A DNA stretch of 64,000 nucleotides from CAZFOB01 sp964520325 (GCA_964520325.1 CAZFOB010000002.1:1-64000); one strand, 5' to 3'; counted from the first letter of the stretch, positions 1 to 8,460 are shown. Notes: generated by a model not told the origin, from the letters alone. A program made the numbers and translations.

Positions 1-543
1 ATCGCAGCAGACGCCGACGCGGATCGAGCCACGGTGGTGGTCCACGTCGAGGCCACGGCCCTCAACGCCATCCACGGCACCGCCACCATCGAGGACGGTC
101 CCCTCATCGCCTCAGAGGTCGTCCGGCGCCTGAGCTGTGATGCCCGCCTGCAGCTTGTGATCGAGAGCGGTCGGGGAGAGCCCATCGGGGTTGGACGCAC
201 CACCCGCACCATCCCGCCCTATCTCGGACGGGAACTGCGACGCCGGGACAAGGGCTGCCGGTTCGGTGATTGCGGGCGAACCAGAGGCGTGCAGGGTCAC
301 CACATCCACCACTACGCCCACGGTGGTCCGACCACCCTCGACAACCTGGTGCTGCTCTGTCCCTACCACCACCGCCTGGTCCACGACGGAGGCTGGCGCC
401 TGCTCAAGGACGGAGCCGACCGCCTGCGCTTCCTGCGTCCGGACGGACGTCCCCTCCGCATCCGTCCGAGCCCGCTACGACCTCACCTGAAGGAGCGCAT
501 GTTCGGTCCACCGAGATCGAGGGCTGGACCGCAGCGGAGATAG
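1..543 (+). CDS. DUF222/HNH endonuclease, 3' part
   Basis: The reading frame is open from base 1, so the gene begins upstream of the window. The visible part is the C-terminal end of an actinobacterial DUF222-HNH (13E12-type) protein. It has a short leader, the motif GCRFGDCGRTRGVQGHHIHH, and then LDNLVLLCPYHHRLVHDGGW, which together form the Cys/His metal site and HNH fold. The family is very abundant in actinobacteria and often linked to mobile or repeated DNA, but its biological role is poorly defined. The gene ends about 100 bases before the next start and shows no sign of co-transcription. Confidence 0.85.
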   Translation: MAADADADRATVVVHVEATALNAIHGTATIEDGPLIASEVVRRLSCDARLQLVIESGRGEPIGVGRTTRTIPPYLGRELRRRDKGCRFGDCGRTRGVQGHHIHHYAHGGPTTLDNLVLLCPYHHRLVHDGGWRLLKDGADRLRFLRPDGRPLRIRPSPLRPHLKERMFGPPRSRAGPQRR

Positions 544-650
544 TCGCCCGAAACGGAATCGGTCGATCGACAGGAGCCGCCGTCGGTCGCCCCAACGAAT
601 ACACTGACCCCGGCCAGCCCCCGAAGACCTCGCCCAAGGAGGCGCAACCG

Positions 651-3134
651 GTGAAAGCCGTGATCATGGCCGGGGGGCAGGGCACGCGCCTACGGCCGCT
701 CACCTCGAATCAGCCCAAACCGATGCTCCCGATCGTCAACCGTCCGATCATGGAGCACATCATCGAGCTGCTCGCCCGGCACGGATTCCGGGAGCAGATT
801 GCGACAGTGCAATTCCTCGCGAGCGTCATCCGTTCGTACTTCGGCAACGGTGAGGACCTCGGAGTACAGCTCACCTACGCCACCGAGGAGTCCCCGCTCG
901 GTACCGCCGGCAGCGTGAAGAACGCGGAGGACGAGCTTCGGGACGACACGTTCGTCGTCATCTCCGGCGATGCGCTCACCGACATCGACCTCACCAAGCT
1001 CGTGCAGTACCACCGGGAGAAGGGCGCCGTCGCGACGATCTGCCTCAAGTCTGTGCCCAACCCGCTCGAGTTCGGGGTCGTCATCACCCGAGAAGACGGC
1101 TCCATCGACCGCTTCCTCGAGAAGCCCAACTGGGGTGAGGTCTTCAGCGACACGATCAATACCGGGATCTACGTCCTCGAGCCTGAGATATTCGATCTCA
1201 TCCCGGAGAACACCGTATTCGACTTCTCCGAGGATCTCTTCCCGCTCATCCTCGACAAGGGACTTCCGTTGTTCGGTTACGTCGCCGAGGGATATTGGAC
1301 CGACGTCGGAACGATCGACTCGTACATGAACGCGCAGCGCGACGTCCTCGAGGCGAAAGTGCAGGTGGAGCCTCCGGGCTTCGCACTCGGCGAACGGATC
1401 TGGCTCGGCGAGGGATCGGAGATCGATCCCGGCGCTCGCATCGACGGACCCGCCGTGATCGGTGAGAACTGCCGCATCGAACAGGGTGCGCACCTTCGTG
1501 AATACACGGTGCTGGGTGCCAACGTCGTGGTGAAGGAAGGCGCGTTCGTCCACCGCGCCACGATCCATGACAACGCGTATATCGGACCGATGACGAACAT
1601 CCGAGGCTGCATCGTCGGCCGCAACAGCGATGTGCGCCGCGGTGCGCGGCTCGAGGAGGGCGTGGTCGTCGGCGACGACTGCTCCATCGGCAACGACGCC
1701 GTGATCAATCCGAACGTCCGTATCTATCCCTTCAAGACGGTCGAAGCCGGAGCCATCGTGACGCAGTCGATCATCTGGGAATCGCGGGGCGTGCGCACAC
1801 TGTTCGGCGCCCAGGGCGTTACCGGTCTCGTCAACGTCGACGTGACGCCGGAGACGGTCGTCCGGATCGCGATGGCTTACGGATCGACCTTGAAGAAAGG
1901 CTCGATCGTTACCGTCTCGCGGGACGCAACGCGAGCGGCCCGGGCGATGAAGCGTGCTGCGATGGCGGGTCTGAACCTGTCGGGCGTGCATTGCCACGAC
2001 CTCGAGCTCACACCCGTACCGGTGGCGCGGTACTACATCCGCACCCGCCATTCGCAGGGCGGTATGGCCATGCGCACCTCACCACACGATCCGCAGGCGA
2101 TCACCATCTCGTTCATCGATAACGAGGGAACCGACCTCGATCCCGGTCGCCAACGCAAGGTCGAGCGAACGTTCTATCGCGAGGAGGTTAGGCGGGCATA
2201 TCCCGGCGAGATCGGCGAGCTTCACTATCCGCCGCGCGCGTGGGAGTACTACACCGAGGGGTTGCTTGCCACACTCGACGTCGACGCGATCCGCGACGCG
2301 CACCTCAAGCTCGTCATCGATTACGCGCACGGCGCCACCGGATTGGTGCTTCCCGGATTCTTCGGCCGGTTGGACTGCGACGTCCTCGCGGTGAACTCCG
2401 TTGTCGACGAGGTGCGTGCGGTGATGAATGACGACCAGCTCGCCGAGCATCAGGCACGAGTCGCCGACCTCGTGACCGTTTCGGGTTCGGACGTCGGCGC
2501 GGTCTTCGACCCGGTGGGGGAGCGTGTGTTCCTGGTCGATGACAACGGGACGATGCTCGACGGCATCGCCATGCTCTTGCTCGCCGTCGCGATGATCGAC
2601 GAGGGAACGGTGGCGCTTCCGGTCAACGCGTCTCGAGAGGTGGCGAGGACCGCGAAGGAGCGCGGCCTCAAGGTGCGGTGGACCAAGGTCTCACCCGCAG
2701 CCATGATGGAGGCGGCCGTGGCCGGCGACGTCGCGCTCGCAGGTAGTCCCGACGGGTCGCTCATCTTCCCGGAGTTCCTCCCGGCCCCCGACGGCATGAC
2801 CACGCTCGCGAAGATCCTCGAGTTCCGCGCCAGGTCACAGGCTCCGTTGTCATCACTGATCTCGCCGCTCCCTCCGGTCTTCACCGTCCACGATGGTGTT
2901 GCCTGCCCGTGGGAACAGAAGGGCGCGGTCATGCGGGAGATCGTCGAGCGAGCCACAGGGGACCGCGTCGAGCTGATCGACGGTGTGAAGATCTACCACG
3001 CGGAAGATTGGGTGCTCGTTCTGCCCGACACAGCCCAGCCTGTCGTCCATGTGTTCGCCGAGGCCGACTCGGACGCGAAGGCGCGCGCGCTGGCTGGCAC
3101 ACAAACGCGGTTGATCCGTACTCTCGTCGGATGA
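651..3134 (+). CDS. Mannose-1-phosphate guanylyltransferase-like protein with degenerate phosphohexomutase domain
   Basis: This 827-residue protein has a nucleotidyltransferase domain (residues 1-235; G-rich loop MAGGQGTRLRP at 6-16 and SGDALTDIDL), left-handed beta-helix hexapeptide repeats (about 249-370), and a C-terminal phosphoglucomutase/phosphomannomutase-like domain. The family makes a nucleotide sugar, usually GDP-mannose, for glycans and the envelope. GTG at 651 is chosen because AAGGAGG lies 8 bases upstream; the open frame runs further back into the HNH gene. The mutase part looks inactive. The usual catalytic TASHNP loop reads TSPHDP (residues 476-481), with proline where the phosphoserine should be. 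The metal loop DGDGDR reads DPVGER (620-625). The mutase domain may therefore be regulatory. The exact sugar substrate is inferred. Confidence 0.85.
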   Translation: MKAVIMAGGQGTRLRPLTSNQPKPMLPIVNRPIMEHIIELLARHGFREQIATVQFLASVIRSYFGNGEDLGVQLTYATEESPLGTAGSVKNAEDELRDDTFVVISGDALTDIDLTKLVQYHREKGAVATICLKSVPNPLEFGVVITREDGSIDRFLEKPNWGEVFSDTINTGIYVLEPEIFDLIPENTVFDFSEDLFPLILDKGLPLFGYVAEGYWTDVGTIDSYMNAQRDVLEAKVQVEPPGFALGERIWLGEGSEIDPGARIDGPAVIGENCRIEQGAHLREYTVLGANVVVKEGAFVHRATIHDNAYIGPMTNIRGCIVGRNSDVRRGARLEEGVVVGDDCSIGNDAVINPNVRIYPFKTVEAGAIVTQSIIWESRGVRTLFGAQGVTGLVNVDVTPETVVRIAMAYGSTLKKGSIVTVSRDATRAARAMKRAAMAGLNLSGVHCHDLELTPVPVARYYIRTRHSQGGMAMRTSPHDPQAITISFIDNEGTDLDPGRQRKVERTFYREEVRRAYPGEIGELHYPPRAWEYYTEGLLATLDVDAIRDAHLKLVIDYAHGATGLVLPGFFGRLDCDVLAVNSVVDEVRAVMNDDQLAEHQARVADLVTVSGSDVGAVFDPVGERVFLVDDNGTMLDGIAMLLLAVAMIDEGTVALPVNASREVARTAKERGLKVRWTKVSPAAMMEAAVAGDVALAGSPDGSLIFPEFLPAPDGMTTLAKILEFRARSQAPLSSLISPLPPVFTVHDGVACPWEQKGAVMREIVERATGDRVELIDGVKIYHAEDWVLVLPDTAQPVVHVFAEADSDAKARALAGTQTRLIRTLVG

Positions 3135-3172
3135 ACGACTGCGGAGCAAGCGGAAACAGATGAACGACTGCG
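3130..3172. repeat. 14-bp direct repeat before gcvH
   Basis: GATGAACGACTGCG occurs at 3130-3143 and again at 3159-3172. The first copy contains the stop codon of the pyrophosphorylase gene and the second lies just before the gcvH start. No Shine-Dalgarno sequence is visible there, so the repeat may reflect a small local duplication that reshaped the gcvH leader. Confidence 0.6.
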
Positions 3173-3179
3173 AAGCACG

Positions 3180-3605
3180 ATGCGTGAAGCAAGCGAGCCG
3201 AGATTGAGCGACTACCCGGCAGACCTCCGCTACACGTCCGAGCACGAATGGGCTCGCCTCGAAGGCGAGAACATCCGCGTCGGGATCACCTGGTACGCCC
3301 AGGACGCCCTCGGTGACGTCGTCTACGTCGAGCTCCCCGAGCCGGGCGCTCGCGTGACCCAGGACGCCCCGCTCGGTGAGATCCAGTCTCCGAAGGCGGT
3401 CTCCGATCTGTACGCGCCGGTGACGGGCGAGATCGTCGAGCGCAACGAAGAGGTGATCGCGGCACCCGAGCTCGTCAACGATGACGCCTACGGAGAGGGC
3501 TGGCTGGTCGTCATCAAGGCGGACGACTCGGCCGAACTCGACGGCCTTCTCGATGCAAAGGCCTACGAGGAGTACGTGGATGGCCTCAAAGAGGACGAAG
3601 CCTAA
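3180..3605 (+). CDS. gcvH: Glycine cleavage system H protein
   Basis: The protein has 141 residues, the usual size for the lipoyl carrier of the glycine cleavage system, which shuttles the aminomethyl group between the P, T and L proteins in the cytoplasm. The lipoyl-attachment lysine is K72 in the motif GEIQSPKAVSDLYAP, and the N-terminal LRYTSEHEW is typical of the family. ATG 3180 has no clear ribosome site; TTG 3204 is an alternative that would remove an atypical N-terminal tail. The order gcvH, FHA, MerR, nuclease, MerR that follows matches the Rv1826-Rv1830 block of Mycobacterium tuberculosis. No gcvP or gcvT is in the window. Confidence 0.93.
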   Translation: MREASEPRLSDYPADLRYTSEHEWARLEGENIRVGITWYAQDALGDVVYVELPEPGARVTQDAPLGEIQSPKAVSDLYAPVTGEIVERNEEVIAAPELVNDDAYGEGWLVVIKADDSAELDGLLDAKAYEEYVDGLKEDEA

Positions 3606-3616
3606 AGGGCTGGGCC

Positions 3617-3676
3617 AGCCTGGCCTAGCCTGGCCCAGGCTAGGCCAGGCTAGGCCAGGCTAGGCCAGGCTAGGCT
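3617..3676. repeat. 17-bp inverted repeat running into 10-bp tandem repeats
   Basis: The left arm AGCCTGGCCTAGCCTGG (3617-3633) is exactly complementary to CCAGGCTAGGCCAGGCT (3635-3651), with one base at the centre. The right arm continues into further copies of TAGGCCAGGC (3641-3670). It begins 11 bases after the gcvH stop. It can form a very stable GC hairpin, but no T-run follows. It could block transcription before the FHA promoter or extrude as a cruciform. Confidence 0.8.
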
Positions 3677-3704
3677 GGAGCTCAGGGCAACCCTCAGGCA
3701 ACCG

Positions 3705-3733
3705 TTGACCAGCCTCAGGCTGTTCCCTAGATT
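3705..3733 (+). promoter_or_regulatory. Sigma-70-type promoter for the FHA gene
   Basis: TTGACC (3705-3710) and TAGATT (3728-3733) are separated by exactly 17 bases. The predicted transcript start is about 24 bases before ATG 3764. It gives the FHA gene its own promoter downstream of the hairpin after gcvH. Confidence 0.55.
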
Positions 3734-3763
3734 GAGGGTCCCGTTTTCTGAGAGGCTTACCCC

Positions 3764-4219
3764 ATGCGCTGTCCCAACTGCGAGCATCTGAACGAAGCGA
3801 GTGCGAACTTCTGTTCGCGATGCGGCGCACCGTTGGTCGGGACCGTCGAAGCCGACGCGACGGCGACCTTTGCGCCGATCGAGGTAGAGACCGAGGAGAG
3901 CGCCCACATCCGGGATCTCGTCGCCGGGCAGGCATGCCTGATCGTCCGACGAGGACCGTCGGCCGGAACGAAATTCACCTTCGACACCGACGTCGTGACG
4001 GTGGGGCGCCATCAGCAGTCGGACGTCTTCCTCAACGACATCACCGTTTCGCGCCGTCACGCGGAGCTCCGCCGTGAGGGCGGCACGTACGCGGTCGCCG
4101 ATCTCGGCTCCCTGAACGGGACCTATGTGAACCGCGCGCGGGTCGATTCGAGCGCGCTCGCATCGGGAGACGAGCTGCAGGTCGGCAAGTTCAGACTGCT
4201 GTTCTTGTCGCGGGACTAG
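3764..4219 (+). CDS. Zinc-ribbon and FHA domain protein (GarA-like)
   Basis: This 151-residue protein has an N-terminal zinc ribbon (CPNC and CSRC, residues 3-22) and a linker. A C-terminal forkhead-associated domain (about 60-150) carries the phosphothreonine-binding elements VGRHQQSD, SRRHAEL and LGSLNGTYVN. By position it corresponds to GarA (Rv1827), which binds metabolic enzymes at the 2-oxoglutarate node and is switched by Ser/Thr-kinase phosphorylation. Here the N-terminus is a zinc ribbon rather than the classic GarA threonine motif, so control by kinases is uncertain. It has its own promoter at 3705. Confidence 0.88.
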   Translation: MRCPNCEHLNEASANFCSRCGAPLVGTVEADATATFAPIEVETEESAHIRDLVAGQACLIVRRGPSAGTKFTFDTDVVTVGRHQQSDVFLNDITVSRRHAELRREGGTYAVADLGSLNGTYVNRARVDSSALASGDELQVGKFRLLFLSRD

Positions 4220-4245
4220 CCGGCTTCAGGGGGCAGACAGACGCC

Positions 4246-5010
4246 ATGGCACTCGAGACCGGACGGCCATACTTCTCGATCGGAGAGGTGCTCAACGTCC
4301 TCAAGGATTCCTTTCCGGACGTCACCGTCTCCAAGATCCGCTTCCTCGAGGGCGAAGGACTGATCCAGCCCGAACGGACGGGCTCGGGCTACCGGAAGTT
4401 CACCGATGACGACATCGAACGGCTGCGCTTCATCCTCAAGCTGCAGCGTGACCACTTCCTGCCCTTGAAGGTCATCCGTGAACGTCTGGACGAGGTCGAC
4501 CGTACCGGCGCGATCGGTTCCGGCCAGTCCCGCCTCGCGCTCGATCAGCCGGATGCGGCCGTTGACGCGGAACAGCCGACCGGACGCTCGATCGATCTCG
4601 GCGCCTCGGCGGCGTCCTTTTCTGCTACCGAGCTGGCCCACGCCAGCGGCCTGATGACCGAGCAGATCGATGAGCTCACCTCCTACCGGCTGTTGCACCC
4701 GACCGAGATCCGCGAGGCTCGGGACGGCGAAGAGGGTGAGCCGGTGCTCCGTTACAACGAGCACGACCTCGAGTCGGCCAAGCTCTGCCGCGCCTTGATG
4801 GACCTGGGGCTTGATCCCAGACACCTGACCGTCTTCCGCAATGCCGCCGACCGCTGGGCCGACTTGGCCGAACAGGTCGCGATGCCGCTTGCGCGCCAGC
4901 GGCATCCGGAGGCCCGGAAAGCCGCACAGGAACGCGTCGCAGAGGTTGTGCGGATCGGCGGCAAGCTCATGCGAGCGCTTCTTCGCCAGTCCATCGGCGA
5001 CCTCGGTTAA
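4246..5010 (+). CDS. MerR-family regulator (FtsR-like, Rv1828 position)
   Basis: This 254-residue protein has an N-terminal MerR winged helix (FSIGEVLNVLKDSFPDVTVSKIRFLEGEGLI, then a GYRKFTDDDIERL segment). A C-terminal region resembles the effector/dimer domain of the FtsR group, which activates ftsZ in corynebacteria. It lies 26 bases after the FHA gene and just before the bifunctional nuclease, exactly as in mycobacteria. No metal-binding cysteines typical of MerR sensors are present. The link to cell division is inferred from synteny. Confidence 0.85.
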   Translation: MALETGRPYFSIGEVLNVLKDSFPDVTVSKIRFLEGEGLIQPERTGSGYRKFTDDDIERLRFILKLQRDHFLPLKVIRERLDEVDRTGAIGSGQSRLALDQPDAAVDAEQPTGRSIDLGASAASFSATELAHASGLMTEQIDELTSYRLLHPTEIREARDGEEGEPVLRYNEHDLESAKLCRALMDLGLDPRHLTVFRNAADRWADLAEQVAMPLARQRHPEARKAAQERVAEVVRIGGKLMRALLRQSIGDLG

Positions 5011-5067
5011 TACGTCAACGTCTGACGCCCGCGCTAGGGTAGGGGCCTCTGAAGCAGGAGGATCGGG

Positions 5068-5556
5068 ATGGACGTGATCGAGCTTCAACTGGTCGGCGTC
5101 CGCGTGGAGCTTCCCACCAACCAGCCGATCGTCCTGCTCAAGGAGCGAGAAGGGGAGCGGTACCTCCCGATCTGGATCGGACCGGTCGAAGCCACGGCGA
5201 TCGCGCTCGGCATGCAGGGCATCGAGACCGCTCGTCCGATGACCCACGACCTCATGCGCGACCTGTTACAGGGCCTCACCGTCTCGGTCGACCGGATCGT
5301 GATCACCGAGCTCAAAGAGGGCACCTTCTACGCTGAGATCCAGATGTCGCGCAACGGCGATCGGGTTTCGGTGAGCAGCCGTCCATCCGACGCCCTGGCT
5401 CTGGCCGTGCGGATGGATCTGACGATCTTTGCGAACGAGGATGTCCTGAACGAGGCGTCGATCGCCGTCAAGGACGACGAGGAACAGGACGCGGACAAGG
5501 AAGTCGAACGCTTCCGCGAGTTCCTCGAGCAGGTCAGCCCCGAAGACTTCAAGTAG
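5068..5556 (+). CDS. Bifunctional nuclease family protein (DUF151)
   Basis: The protein has 162 residues with the family hallmarks IVLLKEREGERYLPIWIGPVEA near the N-terminus, RPMTHDLM in the middle, and SSRPSDALALAVR towards the end. Plant members have RNase and DNase activity; the bacterial role is not settled. A ribosome site (GCAGGAGG) precedes the ATG. An acidic tail of about 25 residues follows the domain. It sits between the two MerR genes as in Rv1828-Rv1830. Confidence 0.9.
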   Translation: MDVIELQLVGVRVELPTNQPIVLLKEREGERYLPIWIGPVEATAIALGMQGIETARPMTHDLMRDLLQGLTVSVDRIVITELKEGTFYAEIQMSRNGDRVSVSSRPSDALALAVRMDLTIFANEDVLNEASIAVKDDEEQDADKEVERFREFLEQVSPEDFK

Positions 5557-5828
5557 CCCGTCCCGAAACGCCCCCTCTGCATCATCCCTCACCGGGCCCT
5601 CAGGCCGCACACGCCTACCCCCGGCGTTCTGGCCGATACCCCCCCTGGGTACTGGTCCCCCGGGTGTCGGGATTCGGATACCCCCCACGACTTTCAGGGT
5701 ACCTATGCCAGGCAGGGGTGTAGAACCATTGACTCGGGTCGCGTCCTGAGCCAAACTCATAGGTCCTGGAATCTCCCGGATGTGATTCGACCGGCGGGAT
5801 CCGACGAAGTTCTCGAGGAGGCTGGAAG
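5557..5828. other. Intergenic region before the second MerR gene
   Basis: These 272 bases hold no convincing ORF. The middle is rich in C-runs (for example around 5640-5690). A TTGACT at 5731-5736 could be a -35 box, but the -10 at the proper distance (CAAACT) is poor. GAGGAGG a few bases before the next gene is a good ribosome site. Confidence 0.4.
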
Positions 5829-6299
5829 ATGGCTGGAGATGACGGATTCCGTGGTCCGCAGGCGTGCGCGATCGTGGGGATCAGCTACCGCCAGCTGGAC
5901 TACTGGGCCCGCACGGGCCTTGTCCGACCGGAGCTTCGGGACGCACAGGGTTCGGGAACTCAGCGCGTGTACTCCTTCAAGAACCTCGTTCATCTTCGGG
6001 TGATCAAGAACCTGCTGGACGCCGGCGTGGCGCTTCCGAAGATCCGAAAGGCCATCCAGTTCATCGCCGACGAGCTCCGCACGCCGCTCGAGAACGTGAC
6101 GCTGATGTCGGACGGTGCCAACATCTACGCCGCCACGTCGGATAACGAGATCGTCGACCTTCTCAAGAAGGGACAGGGAGTCTTCGGGATCGCCCTGGGA
6201 CGAGTCTTCGAGGATCTCCGCGGGGCGATCGGGCGCTTCGTGGCGCCTGAAGTGCCCGCGACGGCCCCTGCGGCCGCCGCCCAGGCCATCAGCCTGTAG
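5829..6299 (+). CDS. MerR-family regulator (Rv1830-like)
   Basis: The protein has 156 residues. A MerR-type winged helix (ISYRQLDYWARTGLVRPE, then RVYSFKNLVHLRVI) fills the first 75. A short helical segment (LLDAGVALPKIRKAIQFI) and a possible ligand/dimer region follow, then an Ala/Pro-rich tail. It completes the conserved gcvH-FHA-MerR-nuclease-MerR block. The GAGGAGG ribosome site is well placed for ATG 5829. Confidence 0.85.
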   Translation: MAGDDGFRGPQACAIVGISYRQLDYWARTGLVRPELRDAQGSGTQRVYSFKNLVHLRVIKNLLDAGVALPKIRKAIQFIADELRTPLENVTLMSDGANIYAATSDNEIVDLLKKGQGVFGIALGRVFEDLRGAIGRFVAPEVPATAPAAAAQAISL

Positions 6300-6638
6300 G
6301 ACCCCGGTCCGGGGGAGGGTTCTCCGAGGTACGCCGACGTATGTGGCTGTTGGGTAGTTGACAGAACAGGGATTATCGGCGCTAGGACTAGGAGCAACGG
6401 ATACGAGGTCACCGCCCGGACGGGTCTGGACAACACGACAGATCGGGCGTAACCGACGCTCGCCCTCGGTCGTTTCATATCAGACGGTCGGAGGCATATA
6501 TGCAGAGGCAGCTAGCTTGTAAGGAACCGGGCCGCCAGGTAGCTTTGCGCATGGTTGGGGGTCGCGCGCGGGTGCGCGCCCGGCGCTCATCTTGTCCATC
6601 CGACCAACAAGACGTAGGACTGAGCCAGGAGGATATGG
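6300..6638 (+). other. Long leader of the secreted-protein gene
   Basis: These 339 bases have no ORF but look organised. TTGACA at 6358-6363 is a strong -35 candidate, although no good -10 follows at 17-18 bases. Closer to the gene are a GCGCGC-GGGT-GCGCGC hairpin (around 6571) and a TCTTGT...ACAAGA hairpin (around 6591-6614). An AGGAGG ribosome site sits 6 bases before ATG 6639. A structured 5' UTR of about 240 bases is plausible. Confidence 0.4.
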
Positions 6639-8387
6639 ATGCGCGTAACTCGTAAACGGGGTCGGTGGATCGCCCCTTTGGGCGTCGGTGTCCTGCTTCT
6701 CGCACAACTGCTCACGTGGAGCCCGAATGTTCAGGCTCAGGCCGGTGAGCCCATCGACCTGCGCGGGTTTGCGACCGGCCAGCCCGGCCATGTCGGCGCG
6801 CTCGAAGCGGGCGGCACGCGGGTTGCCGACGCCGAAGTGGCCTGGTCGGCCGCGACCGTCGACGCCGATGCGGACGGCCTGAAGGGCGCAAAGGTCAATG
6901 AGTTCAACCGCATCTTCCAGCCCGACAAGAGTGGCAAGCTTTCCTACGCCCGAGGCAGTGGCCTCGAGGTGGGTATCGGAACCACACCCGCCGATCCCAA
7001 CCAGGCGATCCTCGCCGGCCTTGCGGAAGCCGACGCCGCCCCCTCCTCCACCGACACCCAGGAGATCGCGGTCGACGGCGATCCCGTCGCTTCCGCCTCG
7101 CTCGTGCGAGGCAAGGCGACCGCGAATGCCAACGAAAGCGGACTCGTGCCCGATGTGTGCGTCGTCGGCGATGACCTCAGCCGTGGCGAAGGGTTCGCGG
7201 CCGACGTCAACCTGCTTGATACAGGTGCCGGTCCCGTCCTTGCACTCGACGACCAGAACCCCGACCGCGCGGTCTCGCAATCGACGTCGCGCATGAAGCT
7301 CGTGCCGTCCGGCAAGCCCAACAACTACGGCCTCATGTCCGAGACGCGCCAGACCATCGCGCCCGTCACGATCCTGCAGGGCGACGACAGCGATCCGACG
7401 GCCGACCTCCGCGCCATTACGATCGAGGTTCTCGGTGAGTGGGTGCTGCGCGTTGTGGCCAACGGTTCATCTGGCGGCGCGAGCGTCTTCTACGGTCCGG
7501 GTGAGGTCAGCCCGAGCACTCCGATCCTTCGGATCATCGACTCGGCAGACGCGGTCACCGACATCCTTTCCTTCCAGGACGTCTTCGGCGACGAGGGCCT
7601 CATCATCCCGGTCGACCCGCTGATCAGCATCGCCGTCGGTGAGGATCCACGCGCGATCGCGGCGCCCGGCGCCAACCCGGACCCCGACTCGAAGCCGAAG
7701 CTCGCTGCCGACGGCACAAGCGCCTCAGCCGCGGTCGACGTCGTTCGCATCCGGATCGGCGATGGAGCCGTCGGCGATATTCGGATCGGCCACATGGAGG
7801 TCTCCACGGAGATTCCGGCCGGCGGTGTCAACTGTCCCATCCCCGTGACCAAGAGCGCCGACCCCGACAACCTCCAGATCAACGCGGAACCGGACACCTC
7901 CAAGGTCGATATCACCGTCTACAACGTCTACGACTGTGATCTCACGGACACGGTGCTCACTGATCGCATCAGACAGCATGAGAGCGATCCCGACTTCAAG
8001 ATCGTCTCGTCCGAGCCGACCCCGGAAGAGCCGAAGCTCCCGACCGGTGTGCTCAGGGAGCTCGACATCGTCTGGAACCTCGGAACGATCAAGAAGGGCG
8101 AATCCAAGTCGGTCACCTTTGATCTGCAATCCGCGGTCCACGGCGGGATCCTGAGGGATATCGCCGAAGCGACGGGCACTTTCGCGAACTGCACCGGACA
8201 AGAAGCGAGCGGTCTGGCGATCGCCGGGCTTGACGTCAGCGGTTTCTCGGCGCCGGTCGACATCAAGATCGAAACGCCGGTCACCGGAGTGGCAGCGCGC
8301 CGCACTGTCGCAACCGGAGGCGGTCTCGCGGTCGCGGCGCTCGGGCTCGGGCTGTTCATGCGCCGCCGGAGAATTCGTCAGACGTAA
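6639..8387 (+). CDS. Secreted, membrane-anchored surface protein, function unknown
   Basis: The protein has 582 residues. The N-terminus has a positively charged start and a hydrophobic core (PLGVGVLLLAQLL) with a likely signal-peptidase site after NVQA. The C-terminus has a hydrophobic segment (GGGLAVAALGLGLFM) followed by RRRRIRQT, a membrane stop-transfer anchor without an LPXTG motif. The mid-region is Asp/Gly/Ala-rich. Residues 420-540 (ITVYNVYDCDLTDTVLTDRI) resemble DUF11/conserved-repeat domains seen in cell-surface adhesion or scaffold proteins. No catalytic motif is visible. A strong terminator follows at 8422. Confidence 0.75.
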   Translation: MRVTRKRGRWIAPLGVGVLLLAQLLTWSPNVQAQAGEPIDLRGFATGQPGHVGALEAGGTRVADAEVAWSAATVDADADGLKGAKVNEFNRIFQPDKSGKLSYARGSGLEVGIGTTPADPNQAILAGLAEADAAPSSTDTQEIAVDGDPVASASLVRGKATANANESGLVPDVCVVGDDLSRGEGFAADVNLLDTGAGPVLALDDQNPDRAVSQSTSRMKLVPSGKPNNYGLMSETRQTIAPVTILQGDDSDPTADLRAITIEVLGEWVLRVVANGSSGGASVFYGPGEVSPSTPILRIIDSADAVTDILSFQDVFGDEGLIIPVDPLISIAVGEDPRAIAAPGANPDPDSKPKLAADGTSASAAVDVVRIRIGDGAVGDIRIGHMEVSTEIPAGGVNCPIPVTKSADPDNLQINAEPDTSKVDITVYNVYDCDLTDTVLTDRIRQHESDPDFKIVSSEPTPEEPKLPTGVLRELDIVWNLGTIKKGESKSVTFDLQSAVHGGILRDIAEATGTFANCTGQEASGLAIAGLDVSGFSAPVDIKIETPVTGVAARRTVATGGGLAVAALGLGLFMRRRRIRQT

Positions 8388-8421
8388 CGCGTTAACGGCG
8401 TCCTGTTAAGAACGTCGTTCT

Positions 8422-8460
8422 GAAGGGGGCCCGAAATGGGCCCCCTTCCACGTTGTTTGC
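8422..8460 (+). terminator. Rho-independent terminator
   Basis: GAAGGGGGCCC (8422-8432) and GGGCCCCCTTC (8438-8448) form an 11-bp perfect stem with the loop GAAAT, followed by a modest T-containing tail (GTTGTTTGC). It lies 34 bases after the surface-protein stop and separates it from the caspase-like gene. Confidence 0.85.

Noticed and set aside
270..650. N-terminal extension of the pyrophosphorylase frame
   Set aside because: The extension is Pro/Arg-rich and out of frame over the HNH gene; the GTG at 651 has a perfect ribosome site.
690..2051. Long antisense frame opposite the pyrophosphorylase
   Set aside because: His/Asp/Val-rich translation without any domain, typical of a shadow frame in GC-rich coding DNA. 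Similar long antisense frames at 4216, 15496, 21538, 25846 and 60475 were dropped for the same reason.
5731..5760. Promoter before the second MerR gene
   Set aside because: TTGACT is present but the -10 at 17 bases (CAAACT) matches only half of the consensus.
6480..6560. Resemblance to a cyclic dinucleotide riboswitch (GCCAGGTAGC near GGAACCGG)
   Set aside because: Only a short motif matches from memory; the paired helices of GEMM or ydaO RNAs could not be drawn. Rfam search would be needed.
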